Assembly (NCBI GenBank): GCA_022606425.2
Contig: JAHDVF020000744.1
Span: 62,001-126,000 of the forward strand
DNA: 64,000 nucleotides
Direction: 5' to 3'
DNA from: Lepidostoma basale
Lineage: Eukaryota > Arthropoda > Insecta > Trichoptera > Lepidostomatidae
The first letter of the stretch is position 1; the number at the start of each line of letters is the position of its first letter. A program made the translations under genes and the position numbers. Of the stretch, positions 19,334-30,224 are shown piece after piece. The notes under the pieces are model-generated. The model had not been told where the DNA came from and did not search any database. It was given only the letters and a program-made list of their open reading frames with translations.

Positions 19334-21321
19334 TAGGGTGTCCCTTATTTTTCAAAGTTTTAATTTTATAATGCATAGGCTATTATTTTATTCATTTGGG
19401 CCTAAAACATCCGAAAACATTTTTTTTTCCTTATTCGGAACAGTGCAACCCGTGCCGACTTGCGCGCAAAGATATCCCATACAAATTGCGTCACAGGAGC
19501 GGCGCGCTGTCGTTGTTATTATCGTTTAGTCTAAACTTGTCGGGTAGTGGCACGGATTGTTTTATATTTCGAAGATGTCAATGGACCTAAGAACCAATTA
19601 AAACACTGTTTTCTTGGTTGTTGAAGTAAATCACAAAATATCAGGTGTAAATTACCATCTAATCGTCAAGTTCTCGCAGTTCTATTTTTCAACATACGTA
19701 TTTGACTGTTAATGAAAGCCCAAATCTTATCATTCTAGAGTGCAATATATTCTGAAATAAGGCTAGATTACCTACCAGAGCTGTTCTTAATTATATTAAG
19801 AAGTTAGTAGATCTTTATCAGGTCTGACGAGAACTGCAAAAAATAGCAAGAAGATTCAGGACTTACATAGCCGCCGCGAAGAGAACTTTCAACTTGAATT
19901 AGATAATTTATTCGATATCGCACAAGCCAATGCTCTTGAATGTGCTGTGATACGACAGCATCTTATACAGGATGCTTGAACGGAGTTTGTGTGCAAAAAC
20001 TAGAAAGAGATTTGTTACTCTTTGTTTGCCGCCATCATATACGATGAACTGATGCTCGTATATGAACTGATGCTCAAAAGGGCGTTTGAATCGCAAAATC
20101 GATTGTACGATTATAGCGAACTCATTGAGCTTGCTATTGTTTTTCTGGGTAGAGGCAATGAAAATAAAATAAAAATCAGACCTGCTTGTCCAATGCATCA
20201 AGCACGATGGATGGCAAGATCTATTTATTCCTTAAAAATACGTTTGCTGCAGTCCCAGTTTAAAATGTGCGCTAAGGACTAACAAGCTTTACGAGATGTC
20301 TGTTTATTTATTGTGGCAGTTTATGTGAAGCCTTGGCTTGAATGTAGTTTGGCGATAAAAGCTCTGAATTAAGATTTTTGTTTTTTAAAGACCTTAAAAG
20401 ATTACGAAGAAGTTGACAATTTCCAAAGCGGTTTTATACAAGTTCAGTCAACATTTGTGGTACTTGTCAGAAGAAATAGCTGTCCTTTTAATGTTTGATG
20501 ACAACGTTGATGAGCAGACAAAGGGAACATTGTAGAAAACTTACAAAAAGAAAGTTTTGGTTATTCGGGAAAGATATATATTCCATCAAAAGAACAGATG
20601 TCTGTCTCTCTATATGGTACGTAAGTAGTGTTTAATCTGGTATTTAAATTAGCACTTATTTGTTTTATTTATAGGTACTACAAGTATTTGTTATCTTGTT
20701 TTATGAAAATCTTTGAGTGATTTTGTTTCTGTCAAGAGTAACGATTTATTTTCACGACTGAAACTTGATAGTATAATAGTTTCCTTCAAGAATTTGTATC
20801 ATCATGTAAAGATAGCGCGAAGTATGTGGAAGCTAAAAATAAGGTTACTAGCTTAAAAGCAGTTAATGACACAGCTGAAAGAGCTGTTAATATAATAAAA
20901 TACTTTCATGGTTTGACTACCGCAGATGAAGAACATAAGCAGTTCATATTATGTTGTGTGCCAGAACATAGAAAAATTTACCCAGACTGTAAAAAAAGAC
21001 ACTTTAAAAAGTAAATATCCAAGTAAATAAATATAAATTTGGATCTTTTTTGATAATTATAAGAAAAACATTATATAAATACAAGTTTTCATTAATATTT
21101 ATCTAACAAAATGTTTTTAAGTGATCATCTATAACTATATTTAAGAGACACTTAAAGCGGCTATTTTCTAGAACTTTGAGGGCAAGTCGGCACGGGTTAG
21201 AATTAACATAGGAAGTTGAAATTCTGTATTTGGGTAACTAGTAGACTATAAAACATAATTAGGGGGTATGCGTTTCAATTATCCAAAAAAAATTTTTTTT
21301 GCCAATATAAGGGACACCCTA
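19334..21321 (+). mobile_element. DNA transposon with 8-bp target duplication
   Basis: Termini are TAGGGTGTCCCTTAT and its reverse complement, flanked on both sides by ATATACTC (19326-19333 and 21322-21329), a perfect 8-bp target site duplication. A second, subterminal inverted pair AACCCGTGCCGACTTGC lies at 19447-19463 and 21182-21198. The length is 1988 bp. Eight-base duplications and short termini fit the hAT or P superfamilies; I could not decide between them. Confidence 0.85.
19880..21014 (+). pseudogene. Transposase-like gene of the 8-bp-TSD transposon, broken
   Basis: Pieces in shifting frames read ENFQLELDNLFDIAQANALE (about 19889), then YDELMLVYELMLKRAFESQNRLYDYSELIELAIVFLGRG and HQARWMARSIYSLKIRLLQSQFKM (20022-20282), then DYEEVDNS, then AVNDTAERAVNIIKYFHGLTTADEEHKQFILCCVPEHRKIYPDCKK (20826-21014). 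I recall similar proteins as multi-copy uncharacterised genes in arthropods and cnidarians. The position inside the termini makes a transposase role likely. Several stops and frameshifts make it non-functional. Confidence 0.65.
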
Positions 21322-21329
21322 ATATACTC

Positions 21330-22320
21330 GTATTTTTTTTCTTTCATTTTCTAAATATACATATTTAATTAAATTCTTTCTACTTTAGTCATTTAAATAA
21401 ATATAAACATCTTACAATATTATATAAGCGTTCCATATGTTGCAAAATCAACTCAATCTGTGGTATTATGTTATTCGATAATAATATAGTTCGTCGTATA
21501 CATTTCTACTAGGCAATGCAATAAGCTCCAAATTATATAGATTCGTTAACATCCTGCGCAAAGAAAATTCTAGAAAATCGACTCTGTAAATACCTGACCA
21601 GCGTATGAAAATTCGAAAAGCGTTTTCCAATATTACTAAGTGTTCCTTATATTTATTTATTAAATTCATTACCTTCAGCTTTGCAAATATAATATAATAG
21701 ATTTTCTCACTTCATATTAAATATTCAATATTCAATATTCGATAGAAAATAAATTACCTCACTGAAATTTTAAATCCCTAAAATATAGAGAGTTTGCTTA
21801 ATATTATATTTCATATAAAATTATATTCTACAGCAAACTGAATTTTCACAACCAAATAAATAAACCATTTTGAAGAAATAAATGTTTTTTTTCTTATGAA
21901 GCACTTACTTTGGGGTGAAGCATTGTTAAAACTAGTTACGAAACATTATTGTATAATGTTTTTACACCACTTTATTTTTTTATTAAAATATAGTGGTTTT
22001 TTTTACCAAAATCAAGTCGACAGTCAATCTCATATTATGTTATAATTTCCTTCTATATCTTCGATAATTAATTTTTTCGATCGATTTTCTGTAGTACTTG
22101 AGTTTTAATTGGACTTTTTCAAAGATATTTGCATATACTAAATTATTTCATTTTAAGATAATACCATTGAGTATGCCATAATCAAGCGAGACATATTTTA
22201 CCGAAATTACTAGATTTAAAATAAGTATTTTAATACATGGCCAACTAATTGATGTGTTTTGTCGATTATTATTCCAAATTGATGTTACAAATCTTTATAT
22301 TTTGAATTAATACCAATGAA
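21330..22320. other. AT-rich DNA without recognised feature
   Basis: No signature found beyond low-complexity stretches such as ATATTCAATATTCAATATTC near 21720. Confidence 0.3.
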
Positions 22321-22324
22321 AACA

Positions 22325-22530
22325 TCTATTTTCTAGAAGTTTTATTATATTTTATGTGACTGACATGTTTAACCAGTCTTAGGTCTTATCAAATGAACAT
22401 TTGATAATTACTGCCTTAGACAAACAAAACATGCCATTCACATTAATTATAATAAAACTTTTAGAAAACATACGTTTTCATTGGTATTAATTATTTAATA
22501 TAGAGCTTTACACCATTGTTTAATAAACAA
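22325..22530. repeat. Palindromic repeat, TCTAGAA family
   Basis: The left arm has TTCTAGAAGTTTTATTATAT, GACATGTTTAACC and TCTTATCAAATG; the right arm has CATTTGATAA, CTGCCTTAGACA, CATGCCATTCAC and AATAAAACTTTTAGAAAAC. It ends with AATATAGAGCTTTACACC. Both arm cores are TTGATAA, while the GAAAC parts are damaged. Confidence 0.7.
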
Positions 22531-22975
22531 TAACGTATGTCTTAAGATTATAGTATTTATAGTAAAATAAAGTTCGAATGTGTACTTTTTTAAATATCTT
22601 CATAATGCGAATTATTGTATAAATGTTTTAATGTCCCTAAATCATTATTTTTTTCCTTGGTATATTATAAACATGATATTTATTGAAATCGCCGTGAACA
22701 CTCTACAATTTTTTTTTTCTACATGACTGAAGGCTGTATGTTTTAATATACGTTGTGGTACGGAAATATAAATAAGCAGGTACTCATATTATAATATATG
22801 TTGGCTGATAAGAACAAAAATAATATTGTACAAGGCGAGCCTAAGTATTGCGATTTTTCTGAGAAGGGGTTCAAAATCTTTTTGTGTTACGTAAATAATG
22901 AAAGAATATCGAAAATATTTGTATTGTAAAACCATTTTAGATAAACAGTATTCGATCCTGCTATTTTTTTTAAAC
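22531..22975. other. No recognised feature
   Basis: AT-rich; nothing identified. Confidence 0.3.
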
Positions 22976-22976
22976 T

Positions 22977-23480
22977 ACTTACCATCACGCTGTCTCCCCG
23001 AAGGGGTAGGCAAAAAGAAAGGACTGCCATAATTTTCTTTCCTGACATATTTCTCTCGATTCCTCAACATTCATACATCGTGTCATACACACGCGTCAAT
23101 TTTTCTGACTCCTCACGTCGCCGACATTCAATATTTGATTCATTTGATGGTGTCACGTTTTCCTCGATCTTCGTTTATTTCTTGTTCCATTTACATCGTT
23201 AACATATATTATACATTTTACCATTCTTTCTTCATTTATTCCTTACATGTGTCTTAACGATCCTTAATGATCCTTTCATTACTATGTTCATAACACCATC
23301 ATTTGAACCGCATTCACTTCTTATATTTTCATTCGACACTCTATCATACACAGAGTATCCACACATTCGTCTAAGAGATCTCAATTCTACTGCATTTATT
23401 CTACTTTTATCCTTATTTTGCCAGTTACATGCAATGCTTCCATACTTAAGGGTCGGTACAAGAACACTTTTTTTTTCTCG
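22977..23480 (-). pseudogene. RTE 3' fragment, TTAG subfamily
   Basis: The order CCATCACGCTGTCTCC, CTGCCATAATTTTCTTTCC, ATACATCGTGTCATACACACG, TTCATAACACCATCATTTG and GTCTAAGAGATCTCAATTC mirrors the RTE C-terminus on the reverse strand, up to YGSIACNWQNK near 23450. Frameshifts are present and the tail is short. Confidence 0.85.
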
Positions 23481-23838
23481 TTTTTATTTATCGTTTTCTG
23501 GCTATGATGTCAAAAATTACTAACTAAACATATGTCGACAAACAGTACAATGCAAATTGTAGTATTATATGATACAATAATTAAGGTAATGTGAAGTTTT
23601 TATTAATTGATCAGATTGTTGGAGAGATACTTATAAACTTATGAAATAGCTGCCAATAGTATGTTATCATCTACGAATAAGTATTTTAATCTCATTGAAT
23701 ATTAAAAATACAATGTTCAGGAAGAAATAAATCATTTAATTATTTTTACATATTTTTTTATTGAAAATACGATGATAAAGAAATAAGAAGAATTTAACAT
23801 AATTATTTGTAATTTTATTTGTAACTAAAAGTATGTGT
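23481..23838. other. No recognised feature
   Basis: AT-rich, no similarity noticed. Confidence 0.3.
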
Positions 23839-23839
23839 C

Positions 23840-24145
23840 AGATCCCCTCGACGTTATTTTCTCACCACAGTAATTTCCTACGAATTGTTACTGGAGTAGT
23901 TTCACGTTGTCTTCTCCAGTTTGTTATGTAGGCATTACCTTTCTTTGTCTGGTGGGTCTCTATTTTGTGGCCACGAATTTATACCATACGCCCTCCTCTT
24001 GTCTGATATGATCCTGATGGTGAGTTCAATTCTGGAAGTACTTTCTGGAAGCCATGACAACATTCAAGGTGGCGTTTCACTGAATTTGGTATGTATCTAC
24101 TTACCTTCCTGCAGGGTATGTCCACGACTTCCAGCCATTCGACTT
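23840..24145. other. Balanced-composition segment, possibly a decayed LINE
   Basis: The segment is markedly less AT-rich than its neighbours (GTCTCTATTTTGTGGCCACG, GGCGTTTCACTGAATTTGG). Both strands have frames of 60-80 codons, but I recognise no motif. It could be an old retroelement fragment or host sequence. Confidence 0.3.
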
Positions 24146-24265
24146 TTCTGACTTATTAAATTTAAATCATTATTTATCTGCTTTGGTCTGGTGTATAATC
24201 ATAAAAATGATACTTTAATTACTAATTATTTAAACAAAATACTTTGAAAGTCAACTGTTTGGTAA

Positions 24266-24433
24266 GGGTACGACCACACCGGAGTGCCAGAGTAGGAGTC
24301 AAGACACAGGTGGCTTGTGATCACGCCCTGTGGCGCGAAGCGTATAAAGTGGCTGGTCTAATAGTACGCCATATCTTGGTTCGCCAGGTGTTCATCTTGA
24401 CTCCTACTCTGGCACTCCGGTGTGGCCGTACCC
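24266..24433. mobile_element. Hairpin MITE, 39-bp arms
   Basis: The arms 24266-24304 and 24395-24433 are nearly perfect reverse complements (ACCACACCGGAGTGCCAGAG in the left arm), with a spacer of about 90 bases. TTTGG just left and CCAAA at the right end may extend the termini. No coding capacity. The superfamily is not clear because I see no clean target duplication. Confidence 0.7.
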
Positions 24434-24539
24434 AAACGGATTCGCGCCTTTGATATGTGGTGTTGGTGTAGAATGCTGAGGATACCATGGACTGCAAAAA
24501 GGACGAACGACTGAGTCCTTATTAAACTCAAAATAGTAG

Positions 24540-24800
24540 ATAGACGATCTGAAGTACGCAGTCGGCGAGTATTAAGTTTCTTTGGTCACATTGTCAGAAG
24601 AGAGATTAGTAACCTCTAAGGGCAAAAGAAGTATAGGCAGATCTAATGCACGGTGGTGTGACCAGATTAAGGAGATAACTGAGGGAAACCTCTACTTGCC
24701 GGTGTGGACTGCTGAGAATACAGAGGATTGGAGACGCTTTGTTTTAGACCCGAGCAGTTCCATAGATCATGACCCTCCGTAATGAGGAAATGAAAGAAGA
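24540..24800 (+). mobile_element. LINE 3' end, GAA-rich tail
   Basis: The remnant reads KYAVGEY, then LSFFGHIVRRE, then SNLxGKRSIGRSNARWCDQIKEITEG, then WTAENTEDWRRFVLDPSSSIDHDPP and a stop, followed by GAAAGAAGAAGAAAAAG. The order GRSxxRWxDQIK, then xDWRR, then HDPP is a common C-terminal arrangement in insect LINEs. Confidence 0.75.
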
Positions 24801-25345
24801 AGAAAAAGTAATGAATTCTATTTATAACTGTTTAATTAACTGTTATAATTAGAAAATTTAGAAATTTCAAAGGCCAAAAAATGTAAACTAAATGTTATAA
24901 ATAACCAAATTCCTTATTATTTCCCAATAGTATATAGTACATTAAAAACTTTTCTCCTGTACAATATCGCTAAAAATAATAATATTACCTTCAACTTTTG
25001 TCACCTTTCCTATTAATGTAATCTATGTACTTCCTGTTATTGTTTATCGTTTTTAATTTATTATGTTTTTTTTGTATTTGACTCTATACTACGTGTAATT
25101 GTTCCTTCTAATTATTGTTTATTATTAGTATTATTATTATTTTTATTTATTTATTATTATTACATTTTCTACCTTTAATATTTTTTCCTATAAACAGAAA
25201 CTAATCGTTTTTTAAATTAAAATTTGTAGGTACCTAACTCAATTTCAGCAAAAACTTCAAAATTATATCAAATAAATTATTCAAATTGACTTAGGAACAA
25301 ATACACAAAGATTCGAAAAATTACGACAATTTGACATTTGATATA
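24801..25345. other. AT-rich DNA without recognised feature
   Basis: Includes a TTATTATT-rich low-complexity run near 25100-25165. Nothing else noticed. Confidence 0.3.
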
Positions 25346-25515
25346 TACTCGTATTTTTGTAACACCTGATGATGTCAACATTGGTTGATGAAACAGCTGT
25401 CGTAAAGTAAAATAAATACAATTTGTGGTATAAACAAAGTTTTTGAATTAACAGTTATAAAATGTTAAAATATCATAGTGTTTCGGCCAAAACAATGGAC
25501 TATTTAATTCTATTT
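25346..25515 (+). repeat. Penelope-type half-element, CAGCTG hammerhead family
   Basis: A near-identical twin of 20-190 in the same orientation, ending TCGGCCAAAACAATGGAC. The close identity over about 155 bases suggests recent or homogenised copies. Confidence 0.65.
25355..25410 (+). ncRNA. Hammerhead ribozyme motif, C3/G8 type
   Basis: The core CTGATGA is at 25366-25372, followed by extra T. Stem II GTCAAC (25374-25379) pairs with GTTGAT (25384-25389). GAAA is at 25390-25393, stem III is ACAGCTGT, and cleavage is predicted after C25401. Compared with the copy at position 40, the only change inside the motif is the extra nucleotide (T instead of C), which suggests that position is free to vary. 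Confidence 0.75.
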
Positions 25516-26015
25516 ATATTATTACTAAGGTTTTTAAGTATCATCAATTATTCTTACTTTTCGGCGAATGATAGCATTTATTTTGAATAAAAAGGTTGAG
25601 CACATCTGCAATGAGGCCAGGATAATAATAATTGCTACCGGACGCTCGGGAGTGTTTTGTAAGTTGGAGCTACACCGTAGCAATCAAGCGATCTCGCGGG
25701 AGCCGCGTTGTGGGCCAATCGCTATTGACTCCAAATTCAAAGGATTATTCCCGATTGGCTAATAAAGGTTAAAGTTCGCATACCCGTAATGATGTGGTAC
25801 TAACTTTTTGTAGATAATTAAATTCCACAAAATTAGCGCTCCGCCAGATTTGGTCTACCTAGTGGTAAATTTATCTCTTGTAGATTTAAATATGACAAGT
25901 TTTTTTTGTGAAAATTATCAATATTGAAATTTTAATGAAAAGAACCACGTGTTTTATTTTTTGCTTGTGTTATAAGTATAACGTTAATTTTGTTTTTTTT
26001 AACATATGTTTCACA
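25516..26015. other. Host-like DNA, GC-richer patch
   Basis: Positions 25590-25770 contain GCGATCTCGCGGGAGCCGCG and similar balanced sequence. The plus frame 25568-25762 has no recognisable motif. A GAACCACGTGTTTTAT and CAA-repeat stretch precedes the next RTE copy. Confidence 0.3.
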
Positions 26016-26500
26016 AACAACAACAACAACAACACACCATCACGCCGTTTCCCCGCAGGGATAGGCAGAGAGAATGGACCGCCACACTACTCTATCCTGG
26101 CAAACCTCTCTAGCTTCCTCCACATTCAAACAACGAGTCATACACGCACGTCGATTCCTCCGACTTCTAACATGACCAACCTTTAAAATTTGATTAATTT
26201 GGTCATGCCATGTTTTCCTCGGTCTGCCTCGACTTCGTACCCCATTTACATCATTAACGTATACTTTCTTAACCATTCTTTCTCCATCCATGCATTCCAT
26301 ATGTCCGAACCAACGCAGCGATCCTTTCATAATTTTGTTCATAATACCTTATTCCGCTCTACATTCCTTTCTTATATCAGCATTTGAGATTCTGTCGTAT
26401 ATCGTTCTACCACACATACGTCTTAGGGACCACATCTCTACCGCATTTATTCCTCTCTCATCCTTCTTCTGCCAGTTCCATGCTTCGCTTATGAAAGTTA
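26016..26500 (-). pseudogene. RTE 3' fragment, GTT-tailed subfamily
   Basis: The reverse frame 26040-26342 encodes the intact C-terminal end of the RTE protein: MNKIMKGSLRWFGHME, then GRPRKTWHDQINQILKVGH, then RACMTRCLNVEEAREVCQDRVVWRSILSAYPCGETA and a stop. It lacks the one-base deletion that truncates the copy at 52567-55479. The 3' tail is a CAA run (GTT on the element strand) at 26020-26035. It is 5' truncated near 26500. Confidence 0.9.
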
Positions 26501-27940
26501 GAATAGTATGTATGGACAATAGGGTGTTTCACAATTTTAATTTAAATTGAAATATACACTACTCTATAACTGTATAGATTTGACGTACTCAGATTCTTCT
26601 ACTCGTACATTGTTCATGAATACGCTTAACTAATAACTCCAAGAGGGGGTAAGGAAGATCGTTGTAAGTCTCCCCTATATGCAAACACACCCCTGCGAAG
26701 ATAATTGGTAACTAATTCCATTCCCGCGCCATATATTAAACTAGTGACCAGTTTCAGCCATTTGCATACCAAATTATTCAGCCATCATCGGAAGTCTGAT
26801 GGGAGAAATACAAGGAGTGGAGATTACTTAAAGATCTCAGAGGAACAAGATGAAACAGTGGAGTAACAGGACATCTGCAGAATTCAAATCAGTTCTAGTC
26901 CTTTACAAGTATTTAAAGATAAGAACATTTATTAGTACATAAAGATTAGTACATATATTCACATTTATTCTCATCAAAAGTAATCATGATAACCTCACGA
27001 GTGACTTGTCAAATATTTAGCTGTTTTAGATATAACCTGAAATGGTTATTTTTCATTTTATTACAATTATTATTTGCTTTTTCTTTTGTTGACGTTATTC
27101 TCATGAAGATTTTTATTGTATTATTTTTATAAAAAAATTTTATTAATCATGACGTCATTGTTTCAAATCTTCCTTTTTGTGATAATTGAATGATTTTACC
27201 GAAATCTCTTGATGGAACTTCATTTCCATTTGTGTTTTTCCTAGTATTGTTTCAAAATTGAAATTAATAGTTATACAATAAAATATAATACTTTTGTTCA
27301 ATGAGAGGAAGTTCTTGTAAGGGTCTATTATAAAGAGTATTTTTTGTATTACAATTCTTGATATATATTAATTTGTTTCTCAACCATTGAACACAATTAT
27401 TTTTCAGCAAATTAATAAATAACATAACACGGTATTAGTACATATATGTGACATAAAAGTGAATGTTAATTATAAATAAATAGATATATGGGTACCATAT
27501 TAATATGGCTCTGATTCGTGTTAAAAATGGGGCTTCACTTGTAATGTTTATTCTATTAATATTTGTAAATACTATTGCACTTTACTCTAATTGTTATAAT
27601 ACATATTGCAAGCTACACCCTTAGGGTAACCCCAACTCCAAGTACGTTTGTGTGGACTTGGTGTAATTGCTAAGCAATTGTTTGCTTCATATCTTAATAG
27701 ATCTTATGGAAATTGAACAGATAAATCTGTAATTACAAACTTGGTGTAAGTATTGCAATCGGGAGGCCCAGATTCGGGATAATCGTTTATTGAAATCGAG
27801 AATGCTGAACTGTTTATGGAGGGGTAAATTGAATTTTCATAATAAATTCATTATCATTACATTGATAACTGATTATGCTTTAAATGAGTAAAAGCCATAA
27901 AATAAGTGTTATGAAGTCAAACGTTAATCAATATACCTAT
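26501..27940. other. Long host-like stretch without recognised repeat
   Basis: Nothing identifiable; 26640-26880 and 27600-27800 have more balanced composition. No open frame resembles a known protein. Confidence 0.3.
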
Positions 27941-27944
27941 ATGA

Positions 27945-28400
27945 TTTCTAAAAGTTTTATTTTATTTTACGTTTATGAAATGTTTTGCCTGTCTAAGGCA
28001 TTATCTACATCTGATATCTACATCTGATAATAATTTTCTTCTTCTTCTTGGAGAGTCGTGTCACGTCCCCCCGACGTCGGCATTCACCCTGGCGTAGGTC
28101 TCTTTGTCCTGTGCCAGACGGAACAACTCCCCAACCCCCCAAATTCCGGTCCACTCCTTAATATTCTCGAGCCAGGACATCTGGGGTCTTCTTACACCGC
28201 GCCTACCCTCAATCTTCCATTTCATGATGAGGTGCAGCAGATTGTATTTCTCGTTGCGAAATTTCTAAGAGAGATGAAACATGTTATTCATAATATAATT
28301 ATTAGATAATGCCTTAGACAGTCGACATGTGTCGTTCACTTAAAATATAATACAGCTTCTAAAAAAATAGACGTTTTTATTCATATAAATTATTTTGTAT
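27945..28400. repeat. Palindromic repeat, TCTAGAA family, split by a LINE
   Basis: The left part has TTCTAAAAGTTTTATTTTAT, GCCTGTCTAAGGCATTATC; the right part has ATAATGCCTTAGACA, CATGTGTCGTTCAC, AATACAGCTTCTAAAA and TATGGAGTTTTGCGAC. Between them lies a LINE 3' end on the reverse strand (28037-28262). The core residues are altered (TAGATAA). Confidence 0.65.
28037..28262 (-). mobile_element. LINE 3' end inserted in a palindrome
   Basis: The reverse strand reads RNEKYNLLHLIMKWKIEGRRGVRRPQMSWLENIKEWTGIWGVGELFRLAQDKETYARVNADVGGT and a stop, then a CTCTCCAAGAAGAAGAAG tail. It is the same family as 2093-2360, but with an open frame of about 65 codons it is better preserved. It is truncated at its 5' end. 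Confidence 0.8.
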
Positions 28401-28499
28401 GGAGTTTTGCGACATTGTTCTTACACACATTACTTCTAACAGTAATCCTTGTTATTATAATAAAAGTAAATCATATTTCTCAAATCTTTATCAAATAGA

Positions 28500-28770
28500 A
28501 TCAAATCAAATCAGTTTTTTTTCTCAAAAAATATTAAAAACATTTATTATAGTTTAAGACATCTATTGAGAACAGGTAAAATATAATAAATATATAATAC
28601 CAGGAACGCATGAGAGATGGTGCGACATTAGGAATACAAGATACTCTCCAAAGTCAAGAGTATTTGTGTTCTGAACGTACTTTCACGAATATGAAAGAAA
28701 TCGATCTCCGAAGCGATCATGTTCAGCAGTTTGATTGCTCTCCCCACCGGCATCACCGGATTTGAGGATA
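28500..28770 (-). pseudogene. Unclassified LINE fragment, ATTTGATT-ended
   Basis: Shares MPVGRAIKLLNMIASEIDFFHIRESTFRTQILLTLESI with 11555-11700 and the 3' untranslated part with 45890-46170. All three end near a CAAATCAAATCAG stretch, which would be a TGATTTGATTTG tail on the coding strand. Clade unknown. Confidence 0.6.
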
Positions 28771-28799
28771 TCTGAAAAACTATTTAACCCATTATCATG

Positions 28800-29780
28800 G
28801 ACATGTTATTCCCATAAAACACAATAAAACTACCAGAAAATAGATGTTTTTATTCATATTCATTATTTTATCTGGACTTTAATATACAAATTTTAAACAT
28901 GCTAATATCCAGTTTACATATTAATATTTTTTTTACAAAAAAGGTATATTATTCACTACATGGAAGTGACCTTTCCATCTTATTAATTCTTAACTTAAAC
29001 AAAATAAAGACTTACAAAGTAAATTATAATAATTATAAAAATATTAGTACAATAAGAAATTCTTCGAAGTACAAAATAATCGTAAGAAAAATAAAAAAAT
29101 AATACACAATAAAAATAAAATACAAAATTATGAATGGGGAAAACACTCATTTCAATATAATAATTTTGCCTAGATACTTATAATTAATTCATTCCTTGTT
29201 AAATGTTTTCAGGAAAAAAATTATATTTTAAGTACAGACTCTTTCGATTCATATATTTACCTTAGTAGTCACTTTTTCTGCTTATAAATAGAACCAAATA
29301 ATTGTTTTCTAAGTATACAGAAGTTGTAGTAATTTATTTGTGCGAGAACGATTAGCGCCCAAGGGGCACTCTCTAATTCCTACGTTAAACTGTAATTTGA
29401 GACCCGCACTGTACATGCGGTCACTTGTTTGTAAGATTAATTAGCGAATTCTTTGAAAATAATTGCCAACTTAACAGCATGTTGCCCAAATTACTGCCCC
29501 TGAATTATCACTTTCCCCTCTAAGGGTGTGTTTTATTAACCCTCCCAAGAATAATCTAATTTGGTTCCTATCTCAGTCTGGACTGGGCCCAAAATTTTCC
29601 TATTAACGCGCAAAAAATACAATTGCGTATACACTTACTCGTCCCGTTATCTAATGCAAATTGGTCAAATGTTTTATAGAGCTGCTTCAAAGTGCCGAGG
29701 CATAAGACTTACGTTGGATTTATTTAAATATACGTATGAATTTATTGACCATTTATAAAACAACGTTATTTTAACTCATT
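28800..29780. other. AT-rich to balanced DNA, one palindrome scrap
   Basis: Positions 28818-28880 match the outer arm of the TCTAGAA family (AATAAAACTACCAGAAAATA). Positions 29330-29560 have balanced, host-like composition. No gene was recognised. Confidence 0.35.
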
Positions 29781-29789
29781 GAAAGTTAA

Positions 29790-30015
29790 GGCATTAACAC
29801 TGTGGAATTCCATTGTAATATACTTGGAAAATTAAAAAAACATCGTTTAAAACACTTTAAAAAAATATATATTAAAATACACGACATGTTTCGGAGGATA
29901 CCTCCATCTTCAGGTGTAAAAATATACCAAAAACTAAACAAAGAAAGACTAATAAGAAACGCATTTAAAATTCGATACAATAAATCAAATTTACATGTTA
30001 ACCTGGGCTATTTGT
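29790..30015 (-). repeat. Penelope-type UTR repeat, GGAGG hammerhead family
   Basis: The reverse strand matches 3960-4140: GCCCAGGTTA, CGAATTTTAAATGCG, TTTCTTTGTTTAGTTTTT, then the hammerhead. This copy is better preserved in the hammerhead than the other. Confidence 0.7.
29879..29917 (-). ncRNA. Hammerhead ribozyme motif, C3/G8 type, best stem I
   Basis: On the minus strand: stem I ACAC, core CTGAAGA (complement 29907-29913), extra T, stem II GGAGG with CCTCC (five Watson-Crick pairs) and loop TAT, GAAA, stem III ACATGT, C17 (complement of G29883), then GTGT closing stem I. All consensus residues are present and no mismatch occurs in the proximal stems. Confidence 0.8.
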
Positions 30016-30224
30016 TATAAGTTGGTACTTACAATTATTTTTTAACGGTAAGAAATAATAAATAATAATAATACATGATGATTACATAATTTAGAAAAAA
30101 AATGTAATTTAGAAAAAACATACATTTGAATAGACATAATTTATATAGAAAATAATAAAGATTAATTTGCATTTGATTGGGAATGGTAGCTTTAAACAGC
30201 ATGTTGCCCAAATTATTATTTTAA

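Noticed and set aside
26190..26550. Plus-strand ORFs over the RTE copies
   Set aside because: They are antisense shadows of the conserved RTE C-terminus; the same shadow appears at 14791, 23284 and 52574.
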